Below, in pieces: positions 17,547 through 25,816 of a stretch of DNA of 64,000 bases (its first letter is position 1; each line of letters starts with the position of its first letter). The translations under genes were made by a program, and so were the position numbers. The DNA lies in the NCBI RefSeq assembly GCF_000199675.1, contig NC_014960.1:2294001-2358000 (forward strand). The letters are read 5' to 3'. Origin of the DNA: Anaerolinea thermophila UNI-1. GTDB lineage: Bacteria > Chloroflexota > Anaerolineae > Anaerolineales > Anaerolineaceae. The notes beneath the pieces are model-generated. The model was not told where the DNA came from. It did not search any database and saw nothing but the letters and a program-made list of their open reading frames with translations.

Positions 17547-18410
17547 CTATCCAAGCAAGCCAGGAATTTCCTCCGGGTGATTGGCTACGCGAACACCACT
17601 TTTTTCCAGCGCCAGAACTTTATCCCTGGCTGTACCTGTTCCGCCTTCAATGATTGCCCCAGCGTGCCCCATACGTTTGCCAGGCGGGGCTGACTGCCCG
17701 GCGATAAAGGCAACCACCGGTTTGGTCATATTTCGGGCGATAAACTCTGCCGCTTTTTCTTCATCGGTACCGCCGATTTCGCCAATCATCACCACCTGAT
17801 CGGTGTGAGGATCCGCTTCAAACATATCCAGCACATCCACAAAATTTGTCCCGTTGATGGGATCTCCCCCAATCCCCACACAGGTGCTGGCACCTTTTCC
17901 AGCCATCTTCAGAGCATATAAGACTTCATACGTCAAAGTGCCCGAGCGGGAGACAATACCAATATTTCCCGGAATGGAAATATTATTGGGGATAATGCCC
18001 ACCTTGGCTTCCCCAGGGGTCAAAATACCAGGGCAGTTCGGACCAACCAGGCGCACTTTTTTCTGGTCCAGATAACTGCGCACCCGCATCATATCCTGTA
18101 CAGGAATGCCTTCCGTAATACATACAATGAGCGAAACCCCCGCATCTGCGGCTTCCAGAATAGCATCGGGGGCGAATCGGGCAGGGACAAAAATCACACT
18201 GGTATTGGCACCCGTGGTTTCTACCGCAGAGCGCACCGTATCAAAGACCGGGATTTTCCCTTCTAATACCCACTCTCCCCCTTTCCCCGGGGTGACGCCT
18301 GCCACCACATTGGTACCGTAAGCCACCATTTGCGTGGTGTGGAAAAGACCTTCATTACCTGTAATGCCTTGAACCACCAGACGGGTTTGTTTATTGACCA
18401 GAATGCTCAT
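17547..18410 (-). CDS. sucD: Succinyl-CoA synthetase alpha subunit
   Basis: CoA-binding subunit of the TCA-cycle enzyme that makes ATP or GTP from succinyl-CoA. 287 residues. Motifs: VQGITGNEGLFHTTQM (CoA), GPNCPGILTPGE, GIVSRSGTLTYE, and the phospho-His region GKRMGHAGAIIEGGTGTA. It overlaps sucC by 4 nt (ATGA), which implies coupled translation. Confidence 0.97.
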   Translation of the reverse strand: MSILVNKQTRLVVQGITGNEGLFHTTQMVAYGTNVVAGVTPGKGGEWVLEGKIPVFDTVRSAVETTGANTSVIFVPARFAPDAILEAADAGVSLIVCITEGIPVQDMMRVRSYLDQKKVRLVGPNCPGILTPGEAKVGIIPNNISIPGNIGIVSRSGTLTYEVLYALKMAGKGASTCVGIGGDPINGTNFVDVLDMFEADPHTDQVVMIGEIGGTDEEKAAEFIARNMTKPVVAFIAGQSAPPGKRMGHAGAIIEGGTGTARDKVLALEKSGVRVANHPEEIPGLLG

Positions 18411-19549
18411 TTTGCTTCCCCTTTCACCACAGCAACCGCCTTTTGAGCGGCTTCCAAAAGCGTTTCAGCGGTAATCATCTTGGCTTCAGCCAGCAGCCTG
18501 CGACCTTCTTCGGCGTTGGTACCTACCAACCGAACTACCATAGGAATATTGGGTTTCACTTCGGCAAGAGCAGTGAGGATTCCACGCGCCACTTCATCAC
18601 AACGAGTAATCCCCCCAAAAATGTTGAAGAGCACTGCCTTGACTTTAGGATCGCTCAGGATGATACGCAAAGCGGCGGCAACCTTTTCCGCACCGGCCCC
18701 CCCGCCAATATCGAGGAAATTGGCAGGTTCACCCCCACACAATTTGATGATATCCATGGTTGCCATGGCAAGTCCAGCGCCATTCACCATACACCCGATT
18801 TCACCATCCAGGCTAATGTAAGAAAGTCCAAACTTACGGGCTTCGATTTCTGCCCAATCTTCGGCATCCAAATCGCGCATTTCAACTAAATCGGGGTGGC
18901 GGAAGAGCGCATTGTCATCCACAACCATCTTGCCGTCCAGGGCGAGTAATTTTTTATCGGAAGTAATGACCAGGGGATTGATTTCTGCCAGGGTAGCGTC
19001 GTTTTCGGTATAGGCTTTCCACAATCCATAAGCCACTTCGGCGAATGAGCGCCACAACGGACGGGGGAGATCAATGCTTACCGCCAGATCGCGCGCCTGA
19101 TATTCGCGCAACCCGAGAAGCGGGTCGATATGAATCTTGATAATTTTCTCCGGGGAAACTCGAGCCACCTCTTCAATATCCACCCCTCCAGCGGCAGAAG
19201 CCATCATCACCGGACGGCGCGCCCCGCGATCGTTGGTGATTCCCAGGTAAATCTCCTTCTCAAAACTCACGGCTTCATCCACGAGGATTTTGCGAACCGG
19301 CAATCCTTTGATTTCCATGCCCAGAATCGTGGTAGCCAGTTCTTCGGCTTCTTTGGGCGTTTTCGCCAGGCGAATCCCCCCGGCTTTGCCACGCCCACCT
19401 ACCAGCACCTGGGCTTTAATGACAACTTTTCCGCCCAATTCTTCGGCAAAATGCTTTGCCTCGCTTGCCATGGTGGTCGTCCTTCCCTTGGGAATGGGCA
19501 CACCATAGCGGTGAAAAATGGCTTTGGATTGATATTCATGTAGTTTCAT
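18407..19549 (-). CDS. sucC: Succinyl-CoA synthetase beta subunit
   Basis: Nucleotide- and succinate-binding subunit. Starting at 19549 it is 380 residues, MKLHEYQSKAIF. It has the ATP-grasp segment KAQVLVGGRGKAGG, AEINPLVI, GEIGCMVNGAGLAMATMD, and FNIFGGITRCDEVA. A frame 12 codons longer is open, but the family starts at MKLHEYQ, and AGGGA lies 9 nt before it. It is the first gene of sucCD. Confidence 0.97.
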   Translation of the reverse strand: MKLHEYQSKAIFHRYGVPIPKGRTTTMASEAKHFAEELGGKVVIKAQVLVGGRGKAGGIRLAKTPKEAEELATTILGMEIKGLPVRKILVDEAVSFEKEIYLGITNDRGARRPVMMASAAGGVDIEEVARVSPEKIIKIHIDPLLGLREYQARDLAVSIDLPRPLWRSFAEVAYGLWKAYTENDATLAEINPLVITSDKKLLALDGKMVVDDNALFRHPDLVEMRDLDAEDWAEIEARKFGLSYISLDGEIGCMVNGAGLAMATMDIIKLCGGEPANFLDIGGGAGAEKVAAALRIILSDPKVKAVLFNIFGGITRCDEVARGILTALAEVKPNIPMVVRLVGTNAEEGRRLLAEAKMITAETLLEAAQKAVAVVKGEAK

Positions 19550-19616
19550 AGAGAGCAGTCCCTGTAGAATTTTGACTAACCTCATTATTTATAACATAAT
19601 TCCCCTAAGGGGATGT

Positions 19617-19658
19617 AAAAAGACCCTGTACCGATTTTCAAAACGGCCAGGGTCTTTT
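19617..19658 (-). terminator. Terminator after the SPFH gene
   Basis: AAAAGACCCTG pairs with CAGGGTCTTTT, with an inner CCG/CGG stem. On the minus strand a TTTTT run follows. It ends the SPFH operon before sucC. Confidence 0.85.
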
Positions 19659-19675
19659 AATCTTTACCCTCTCAA

Positions 19676-20719
19676 TTACCCTTTGAGGAATGCCTCTAAT
19701 GCTTCCCGGCTAATGCGGTAAGCGTTGCCAATCTTACGGGCTTTCAAATCCCCCGCTGTGATGGCAGCCAGGACGTCTTCCTCTGAAACCTTCAGTATTG
19801 CCGCCGCTTCGGCAGGGGTCATCACATCGGGAATCACCGGCGTGGCTTGCCCAGAGGCGGCCGCAGCGCCAGTGCCTGCCGAACCCTGTAAGGTATTGGA
19901 GAGCATATTGCCAATGCCCATCCCGGCACCAATTCCTGCGGTTAAGCCAGCACCACCACTGGGGTTTTGGGCCGCATCACGCAGGGCATCTGCCGCCTGC
20001 AGTTGTGTATAGGTCTGCATATCCAGCATCCCCATAGCACGCAGTTCTTCAGCAGACTTCTCAGACGGCTTGAGACTGGCGATATAGAAACTTTTGAGCG
20101 TCAAGCCCACTGCAGCAAAGTCATCCTGGGCTTTTGCCCGTACCGCTGCGCCAATTTCTTCAGTTAATGCAATCAAGTCGGCAACGGTGTGTTGAGCGGC
20201 AGTTTCACCCAGAATGTCCTGCAGTTTGGAAAGCAACATGGTGCGCAGACGATTCTCAATCTCGGCTGTAGTATACATGTGCTGAGCACCAACCACCTGG
20301 GTAACAAACTGTTGAGGGTCACGCACCTGAAAACTGTATGTTCCAAAACTTTGCAAGAGGGCAACTCCCAGCCCCATCCCGGGGTTACGCACCAGAATCG
20401 GCTGAGGGGTACCCCACTTTTTGTCCACAAACTCCCGCATGGAGACAAAGTACACTTCTGCTGTAAAAGGAGTGCGGTTGTTAAAAGCCTTCCCCAACAG
20501 TTCGGCCAGTAAAGGCACGTTTGCTGTACTGATAGTATGCCTGCCGGGACCCAGCACATCCAGCGCATGTCCATCCCGGAAGAAAACTGCACGCTGAGAT
20601 TCGCGGACGATCACCTGCGAGCCAAAACGCAAGTCAGCCACCCCTTGTTCAGGGAAACGATGGACGATTTCGTCCAGCATTTCATTGGGGTATTCCACTA
20701 CATCAAAAATTCTAGCCAT
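19676..20719 (-). CDS. SPFH/virion-core-like protein fused to an excisionase-type HTH
   Basis: 347 residues. Residues about 1-245 form an SPFH (band 7) domain of the YdjI/virion-core type. Seen: ESQRAVFFRDGHALDVLGPG, VYFVSMREFVDKKWGT, GTYSFQVRDPQQFVTQVVG and a helical stretch to QTYTQLQAADAL. A Gly/Ala-rich linker (about 248-292) follows. The tail, about 296-347, reads MTPAEAAAILKVSEEDVLA, then KARKIGNAYRISREALEAFL, which is the HTH_17/excisionase fold. YdjI homologues usually end in a zinc ribbon here. The protein is probably a membrane or phage-shock-type scaffold. Whether the HTH binds DNA or is only a docking module is unknown. It lies 20 nt after a gene of unknown function. Confidence 0.82.
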   Translation of the reverse strand: MARIFDVVEYPNEMLDEIVHRFPEQGVADLRFGSQVIVRESQRAVFFRDGHALDVLGPGRHTISTANVPLLAELLGKAFNNRTPFTAEVYFVSMREFVDKKWGTPQPILVRNPGMGLGVALLQSFGTYSFQVRDPQQFVTQVVGAQHMYTTAEIENRLRTMLLSKLQDILGETAAQHTVADLIALTEEIGAAVRAKAQDDFAAVGLTLKSFYIASLKPSEKSAEELRAMGMLDMQTYTQLQAADALRDAAQNPSGGAGLTAGIGAGMGIGNMLSNTLQGSAGTGAAAASGQATPVIPDVMTPAEAAAILKVSEEDVLAAITAGDLKARKIGNAYRISREALEAFLKG

Positions 20720-20739
20720 GGCTTTCGTTCACTCCCTTT

Positions 20740-21270
20740 CTAAGCCTCTTCACCCTGGTTCTGCAGAATAACCTGCACCCGCTTGTCAAAGGCGTCAATG
20801 CACTTTTGAGATTCGCCCACCAGTGCACGAATGGCCGCGCCTAAGCCCTCCGTACCCAAAGCGGCTTCCACGTTATCAATTGCACGCTCGACTGCCTCGC
20901 TGGATTCAAACAGTGCCAGGTCGTACTGGTAAAGCAAGGCAAGTTCTTCCGAGTTGACCTTAACGGCATCAAAAAATCCAGCGTACCCGTATGAAGCAGT
21001 ACGCACGCGGTCAATGAAAGTGCGTAACTTCACCACCGCGCCTTCCAAATCATCCACATAACGCAAGCCACCTTGGGAAACGAGATCGCGTTGTAAGGCG
21101 GAAATGCGCTGAACCAGGGTTTCAAACCGGCTGGCAATCGTCTCGCGCAATAGTTTATCCGCCGAGCGGCGGTTCACCCGATCCACATAGCCCTTGAAAC
21201 CTGGAATTTTTCCCAGCAATTTTCTCAATGGGTCCTGCTCTTCCATTACCCGTCCCAGAATGTCGCTCAT
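20740..21270 (-). CDS. Unknown helical protein, operon partner of the SPFH-HTH gene
   Basis: 176 residues, charged, predicted mostly alpha-helical, with no TM segment or signal. N-terminal DPLRKLLGKIPGFKGYVDR is followed by long helices (about 35-75, 85-115, 120-170). I do not recognise a family. It has a perfect AAGGAGG site and a clear promoter, and it is transcribed just before the SPFH-HTH gene. It is probably a partner of that protein. Confidence 0.75.
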   Translation of the reverse strand: MSDILGRVMEEQDPLRKLLGKIPGFKGYVDRVNRRSADKLLRETIASRFETLVQRISALQRDLVSQGGLRYVDDLEGAVVKLRTFIDRVRTASYGYAGFFDAVKVNSEELALLYQYDLALFESSEAVERAIDNVEAALGTEGLGAAIRALVGESQKCIDAFDKRVQVILQNQGEEA

Positions 21271-21302
21271 TTTTCCTCCTTGGGTTTACCTGTCCAGACT
21301 TG

Positions 21303-21331
21303 ATTATAGCGATTATTGATTAAGAAAACAA
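21303..21331 (-). promoter_or_regulatory. Promoter of the SPFH operon
   Basis: Read on the minus strand: TTGTTT, a 17-nt spacer, and TATAAT at 21308-21303. It lies about 30 nt before the start of the unknown gene. Confidence 0.65.
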
Positions 21332-21412
21332 CAAAAACCATGTCAGGAAAGGTCAAGAAAACATCAAAGGAATTTGTGAAAAAGATTGCAATTTTTCTGT
21401 AACATGGAAGCA

Positions 21413-21440
21413 TTGTATGGACAAAAAAGTTTTATATAAT
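21413..21440 (+). promoter_or_regulatory. Promoter of the Flp pilin gene
   Basis: TTGTAT (21413-21418), a 16-nt spacer, and a perfect TATAAT (21435-21440). The pilin start is 52 nt downstream with GGGAGG before it. Confidence 0.65.
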
Positions 21441-21491
21441 GGAAGTAAGTATCCTTGAGATACACAATTTCAAAGAGGGAGGAAAGCAAAA

Positions 21492-21638
21492 ATGTTACTC
21501 GCAGCCAAAGAAAAAGGACAGGGACTTGTTGAATACGCACTCATTCTGGTTCTTGTTGCCGTTGTAGTCATTGTCATTCTGGCTCTTCTGGGGCCCGCCA
21601 TCGGCAACATTTTCAGCAACATTGTCAACGCCATCTAA
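21492..21638 (+). CDS. flp: Flp/Fap-type prepilin
   Basis: 48 residues. The prepilin motif is KG|QGLVEYALI: the presumed cut is after Gly9, with Glu at +5 and Tyr at +6, exactly as in Flp pilins. It is followed by a 20-plus residue hydrophobic helix and a short tail ending NIVNAI. It forms the shaft of a Tad pilus made by the genes downstream. The leader is very short, as in other Flp proteins. It has its own promoter, and a long palindrome separates it from cpaB, which fits strong separate expression of the pilin. No prepilin peptidase is seen in the window. Confidence 0.93.
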   Translation: MLLAAKEKGQGLVEYALILVLVAVVVIVILALLGPAIGNIFSNIVNAI

Positions 21639-21655
21639 GCGGCTTCAAATCCATT

Positions 21656-21701
21656 TTTTCAAGCATGAAGGGACTCGCGCGAGTCCCTTCATGCTTGAAA
21701 A
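21656..21701. repeat. Perfect 46-bp palindrome after the pilin gene
   Basis: Two 22-nt arms (TTTTCAAGCATGAAGGGACT then CG) meet at a central CG dinucleotide with no mismatch. In RNA this is a very stable hairpin 18 nt after the flp stop. It lacks a T-run beyond the stem on the plus strand, so it is more likely a 3'-end stabiliser or partial terminator than a normal terminator. Confidence 0.9.
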
Positions 21702-21773
21702 GCCACCTGGTAATGTTCTTGCAACTATTCTTAATAAAACCGTAAGGTAAATTTTTTTGTTCTAAAATATGCG

Positions 21774-21779
21774 TATAAT
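21774..21779 (+). promoter_or_regulatory. Possible -10 of the cpaB-tadC operon
   Basis: TATAAT 71 nt before the cpaB ATG, after an AT-rich stretch. No good -35 is seen. If real, it gives the assembly genes a promoter apart from that of the pilin. Confidence 0.45.
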
Positions 21780-21850
21780 TAGATTGATTGTTTGAACGAC
21801 AACATTACGGAAAATCATCACATTAAATTTCTTTTGGTCAGGAGGATGAC

Positions 21851-22981
21851 ATGGCAACAGGTGGGAGACGCCGCGGACGAGCATTTATTCTCATTGCTCT
21901 GATCCTGATTTTGCTTCTCGTGTTAGCATGGGCTGTGGTACGCTTCTTCGCCCCAAATCAACTCCCTACTGCCCCGGGTGAAACCTCAGCCCCCCCAACC
22001 CCCGTTGAGGAAATGACCTCTATTGTCATTTCGGTACAACCGATTTCACGCGGATTGGAATTCAATGAAACGAATGTAACCACTATCCCATATCCTAAAA
22101 AGGATCTGGTAGAAGGCGCCTTCATCACAGACATTCAGGAAGTCCTGGGGAAACGGGCAAAGTTTGATATTGAAGCCCGTACTCCTATCACCATGACCAT
22201 GCTGGTTGATCCAACAACGAAGAACTCACCAGCGGCGTTCCAGATTCCTCCTGGACAGGTTGCCATTACCATTCCGGTAAGCAAACTGTCTTCGGTGGCG
22301 TACGGGCTGGAGCCTGGGGATCATGTCAACGTGATTGTCTCCCTGTTGCTGGTGGACATTGACCCGGGTTTCCAATCCAAACTGCCCAACAATACCGGCG
22401 TGGTCGTAGCACCGGGACCCTCGGGAGAGGGAGGTCCCACGACTATCTCCGCCTCGGTAAGCAAAACTGACTCGCTCTCCGGGCGCACCGAACTGGATCC
22501 TACTCTTGGACAACCTATTTACGTGATTCCGTCTGAGCCACAACGGCCGCGTTTGGTGAGCCAGACTCTGATTCAGGACGCCATTGTGCTTCGGCTGGGG
22601 GATTTCACTTCAACATCTCAACAACAAGCCCAGACCGCTGCACAACAACAACCCACGCCAGCACCGGCAACCGGTCAGGCACAGCAACCGGCAGAAGCTC
22701 CCAAGCCCGATACGGTGACTCTGATCGTCACCCCCCAGGATGCCGTAACGTTGAACTATCTGATGCTGGCTGGTGGACGTTTGAACCTGGTGATGCGCAG
22801 CGCCGGGGATAGCCAGCGAATTGCTACAGAACCGGTAACCCTGCAGTTCATTCTGGATCAATACAACATCCCGAATCCGGCAAAACTGCCCTATGGGTTA
22901 GAACCGCGTCTGGATCAATTCCCGAACACCATTCCAGCGTTCCCGAGCACTGGCTCAACCTTCACAGCAACGCCACAGTAA
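21851..22981 (+). CDS. cpaB: Flp pilus assembly protein CpaB/RcpC
   Basis: 376 residues. An N-terminal TM anchor (FILIALILILLLVLAWAVVRFF) is followed by a SAF domain (about 55-120: VISVQPISRGLEFNETNVT, PYPKKDL, GKRAKFDIEARTPIT) and an RcpC-like domain (PPGQVAITIPVSKLSS, GDHVNVIV). A Gln/Pro/Ala low-complexity stretch is at about 257-285, and the C-terminus is Pro-rich. It works at the outer face of the membrane in Tad pilus biogenesis. In diderms CpaB works with the secretin CpaC. No cpaC is present here, as expected for a single-membrane cell. Confidence 0.9.
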   Translation: MATGGRRRGRAFILIALILILLLVLAWAVVRFFAPNQLPTAPGETSAPPTPVEEMTSIVISVQPISRGLEFNETNVTTIPYPKKDLVEGAFITDIQEVLGKRAKFDIEARTPITMTMLVDPTTKNSPAAFQIPPGQVAITIPVSKLSSVAYGLEPGDHVNVIVSLLLVDIDPGFQSKLPNNTGVVVAPGPSGEGGPTTISASVSKTDSLSGRTELDPTLGQPIYVIPSEPQRPRLVSQTLIQDAIVLRLGDFTSTSQQQAQTAAQQQPTPAPATGQAQQPAEAPKPDTVTLIVTPQDAVTLNYLMLAGGRLNLVMRSAGDSQRIATEPVTLQFILDQYNIPNPAKLPYGLEPRLDQFPNTIPAFPSTGSTFTATPQ

Positions 22982-23087
22982 ATGAGAAATGGAGCATTGA
23001 AAACTTTACCGGCTTGGATTATTGTTAAATCAGATGCCTGATGATCTCAGGTATCTGAGGGTTTAAGAAATCATTAGAGGAGTTTGT

Positions 23088-24329
23088 ATGCCATCTCAGG
23101 AAAAAGTCCGGGTGTTGATTGTTGATGACATCTCTGAAACACGGGAAAACATCCGCCGTATGCTTCAGTTCGATGCCAATATCGAGGTAATTGGGACCGC
23201 TCGTACCGGTCGAGAAGCCATCGAACAAGCCCAACAACTGAAGCCGGATGTAATCGTGATGGATATCAACATGCCGGATATGGACGGGATTACTGCAACC
23301 CAGGAAATCAAGCGAAAGATCCCCTTCATTCAGGTTGTAATCCTATCGGTGCAGGGCGATCAATCTTACATGCGCCGGGCAATGCTGGCAGGAGCACGTG
23401 ATTTTCTCACCAAGCCTCCGATGATTGACGAATTAACCGATGCTATTCGTCGTGCAGGAGTCTTAGCCCATGAGGAACGCAAGAAAGTCACCCCTGGCTT
23501 CCCGGTGGCTCCCGTAGAACCCGGCTTAAGCACGCCCATGCCCGCATTATTACCCCGGGGTAAAGTGATTGTGGTCTACAGCCCCAAGGGTGGGACGGGG
23601 TGTACCACCATTGCAACCAACCTCGCCATTGCCTTGAAGGCAGATGAAGAAACCCGGGTGGCGCTCATTGATGCGAACCTGGAATTTGGGGATGTGGCAG
23701 TCTTCCTGAATGAACAGGGGAAAAACACCGTTCTTGACCTGGCACCCCGGGCAGAAGAACTGGATCCCGAAATTGTTCAGAGCGTCATGGTCAATCATCG
23801 CGCTTCAGGACTGGATATTCTGGCAGCGCCTCCCCGCCCAGAACATGCCTCGAAAATCACCGGAGAACAATTTTCCAAGATGGTGGAGTACCTGAAGAGC
23901 CTGTACGCTTACATCGTCATTGATACAGCCAGTTCGCTCACCGAAGTGGTTCAGGCAGCGCTGGATATTGCCAACGTAATTGTACTGGTGACCACACAGG
24001 ATATCCCTTCGATTAAGAATTGTAACCTGTTCCTTGGACTGGCGGATGCCGTAGGGATGAAGCGTGACCGTATCCTGTTTATCATGAATCGTTATGACAA
24101 GCGAATCAACATCACCCCGGAACGAGTGGGAGAAAGTTTAAGACAGCCTGTAGCCACCGCCATTCCTTATGATGATCGGTTTATCCCAGCCTCCGTTAAT
24201 CGGGGGATTCCCTTCATGCTGGATAACAAAGCCCAAGCCATCGCAAAATCCATCCAGTCTTTGGGCGACCTGGTTAAAGAAAAAATTGCCAAACTTGAAG
24301 CCGCAGAAGCAGAACTATCGGCTAAATAA
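23088..24329 (+). CDS. cpaE: CpaE/TadZ pilus localisation ATPase with a receiver domain
   Basis: 413 residues. The N-terminal receiver (about 5-125) looks fully functional: VLIVDDI, the phospho-Asp in VIVMDINMPDMDG, and the Lys in FLTKPP. The C-terminal MinD/ParA-like ATPase (about 155-400) has the deviant Walker A YSPKGGTGCTTIATNLA, VALIDANLEFGD, and IVIDTASSLTEV. TadZ proteins position the pilus machine. Many have an atypical receiver without the Asp. Here the Asp is kept, so pilus placement or activity may be controlled by phosphorylation. Confidence 0.92.
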   Translation: MPSQEKVRVLIVDDISETRENIRRMLQFDANIEVIGTARTGREAIEQAQQLKPDVIVMDINMPDMDGITATQEIKRKIPFIQVVILSVQGDQSYMRRAMLAGARDFLTKPPMIDELTDAIRRAGVLAHEERKKVTPGFPVAPVEPGLSTPMPALLPRGKVIVVYSPKGGTGCTTIATNLAIALKADEETRVALIDANLEFGDVAVFLNEQGKNTVLDLAPRAEELDPEIVQSVMVNHRASGLDILAAPPRPEHASKITGEQFSKMVEYLKSLYAYIVIDTASSLTEVVQAALDIANVIVLVTTQDIPSIKNCNLFLGLADAVGMKRDRILFIMNRYDKRINITPERVGESLRQPVATAIPYDDRFIPASVNRGIPFMLDNKAQAIAKSIQSLGDLVKEKIAKLEAAEAELSAK

Positions 24330-24359
24330 TGGTGGTGACTTTCAAAGGAGGGAAAGTCC

Positions 24360-25775
24360 ATGTCAATCTTAAAGAGAATCCAGGGGAATAATCCACCCCA
24401 ACAGGGAGGACAACCCCCCAGCAATGGGAGTGGGATTAACCCACCCACAGCCCCCAATATGCAAGCCACGCGGCGAATCCCTGCACCGGGTATCCCATCG
24501 GCTCAGGACACATATCAGGACTTGAAGTCCCGTGTCCAGACCAAATTGCTGGCGGGGTTAGACCCCACTGCAGATCCATCCCGTGTACCCGAAATGCGCC
24601 GCACAATTCAGGAATTGTTCGAACAAATTCTTACCGAAGAAAACATTGTCCTGTCTCGCCCTGAAAGGGCACGGATGTTCGAGCAAATTGCGGCTGAGAT
24701 CCTGGGACTGGGCCCTCTGCAATCCCTGCTGGATGATGATACCATTACAGAAATTATGGTCAACGGGCCCAAGAACGTATACGTGGAACGCGGCGGTCGC
24801 ATTTACCGTGCACCCGTTACGTTCGAGAACAATGAGCATGTGATGCGTATTATTGAGCGCATTGTTGCCCCGCTGGGACGTAGAATTGACGAGTCTCAGC
24901 CTTACGTGGATGCCCGCTTGATGGACGGTTCGCGCGTCAACGCAGTTATTCCCCCCATTTCACTGGTAGGTCCGGTACTGACCATCCGGAAATTTGCGCG
25001 AAAACCCATCACGGTGGAGCAATTGATTCAATTTGGCTCCATCACTCCAGAAGCCATTGAATTCCTGAAAGCCTGTGTGGTTGCAAGGCTCAACATTGTG
25101 GTTTCAGGCGGTACAGGCTCGGGCAAGACCACCCTGCTCAACATCCTTTCGGGCTTCATTCCACCCGATGAACGCATCATCACCATCGAGAACGCGGCAG
25201 AATTGCAACTGCGGCAGGAACACGTGGTCACGCTGGAGTCACGCCCGCCAAACATTGAAGGCAAAGGTGAAATCACCATTCGACAACTGGTCATCAACGC
25301 CCTGCGTATGCGTCCTGACCGGATCATTGTAGGGGAGTGCCGTGGTGACGAAGCCCTGGACATGCTCCAGGCTATGAACACCGGCCACGATGGCTCCATG
25401 ACCACCGCACACTCAAACAGCCCACGCGATACTCTGGCACGTTTGGAAACCATGACCATGATGGCAGGAATGGAACTCCCCGTGCGCGCCATTCGCGAGC
25501 AGGTTTCTTCTGCTATTGACCTGATCGTCCATCAGGAACGTATGCGGGATGGATCGCGCAAAGTGGTCAATATTACGGAAGTGTCCGGAATGGAAGGCGA
25601 TGTGATCACCACCACCGATTTGTTCGTCTTTGAACAAGCCGGATACGAGAATGGTAAGATTATTGGTCGTTTACGCCCCACTGGCTTGCGCCCGAAATTT
25701 ATGGATAAGATTGAAGCCGCTGGCATTCACTTACCTGCCAGTATCTTTGGAATTGGCGAACGTCGCAGATTCTAA
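24360..25775 (+). CDS. cpaF: Tad pilus secretion ATPase CpaF/TadA
   Basis: Hexameric type II/IV secretion ATPase, 471 residues. A Pro/Asn-rich N-tail (1-45) precedes the conserved body: ILGLGPLQSLLDDDTITEIMVNG, Walker A VVSGGTGSGKTTLLN, the Asp box ITIENAAELQLRQ, the Walker B region PDRIIVGECRGDEALDMLQAMNTGHDGSMTTAHSN, and the His box. It drives pilus extension and probably retraction. It is 30 nt after cpaE, with AAAGGAGGGAAAG as ribosome site. Confidence 0.96.
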   Translation: MSILKRIQGNNPPQQGGQPPSNGSGINPPTAPNMQATRRIPAPGIPSAQDTYQDLKSRVQTKLLAGLDPTADPSRVPEMRRTIQELFEQILTEENIVLSRPERARMFEQIAAEILGLGPLQSLLDDDTITEIMVNGPKNVYVERGGRIYRAPVTFENNEHVMRIIERIVAPLGRRIDESQPYVDARLMDGSRVNAVIPPISLVGPVLTIRKFARKPITVEQLIQFGSITPEAIEFLKACVVARLNIVVSGGTGSGKTTLLNILSGFIPPDERIITIENAAELQLRQEHVVTLESRPPNIEGKGEITIRQLVINALRMRPDRIIVGECRGDEALDMLQAMNTGHDGSMTTAHSNSPRDTLARLETMTMMAGMELPVRAIREQVSSAIDLIVHQERMRDGSRKVVNITEVSGMEGDVITTTDLFVFEQAGYENGKIIGRLRPTGLRPKFMDKIEAAGIHLPASIFGIGERRRF

Positions 25776-25816
25776 GTCCAAGGGGTAATACACGACCTCG
25801 GAAAGGATAAACCCGT

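Noticed and set aside
21656..21701. Calling the 46-bp palindrome a standard intrinsic terminator
   Set aside because: No U-run follows the stem on the plus strand, since the T-run is within the 5' arm.
22620..22700. Gln/Ala/Pro-rich stretch in cpaB as a DNA repeat
   Set aside because: It is a low-complexity protein linker; the codons vary and there is no tandem DNA repeat.
25028..25492. 154-residue minus-strand frame inside cpaF
   Set aside because: Antisense of the CpaF ATPase motifs.
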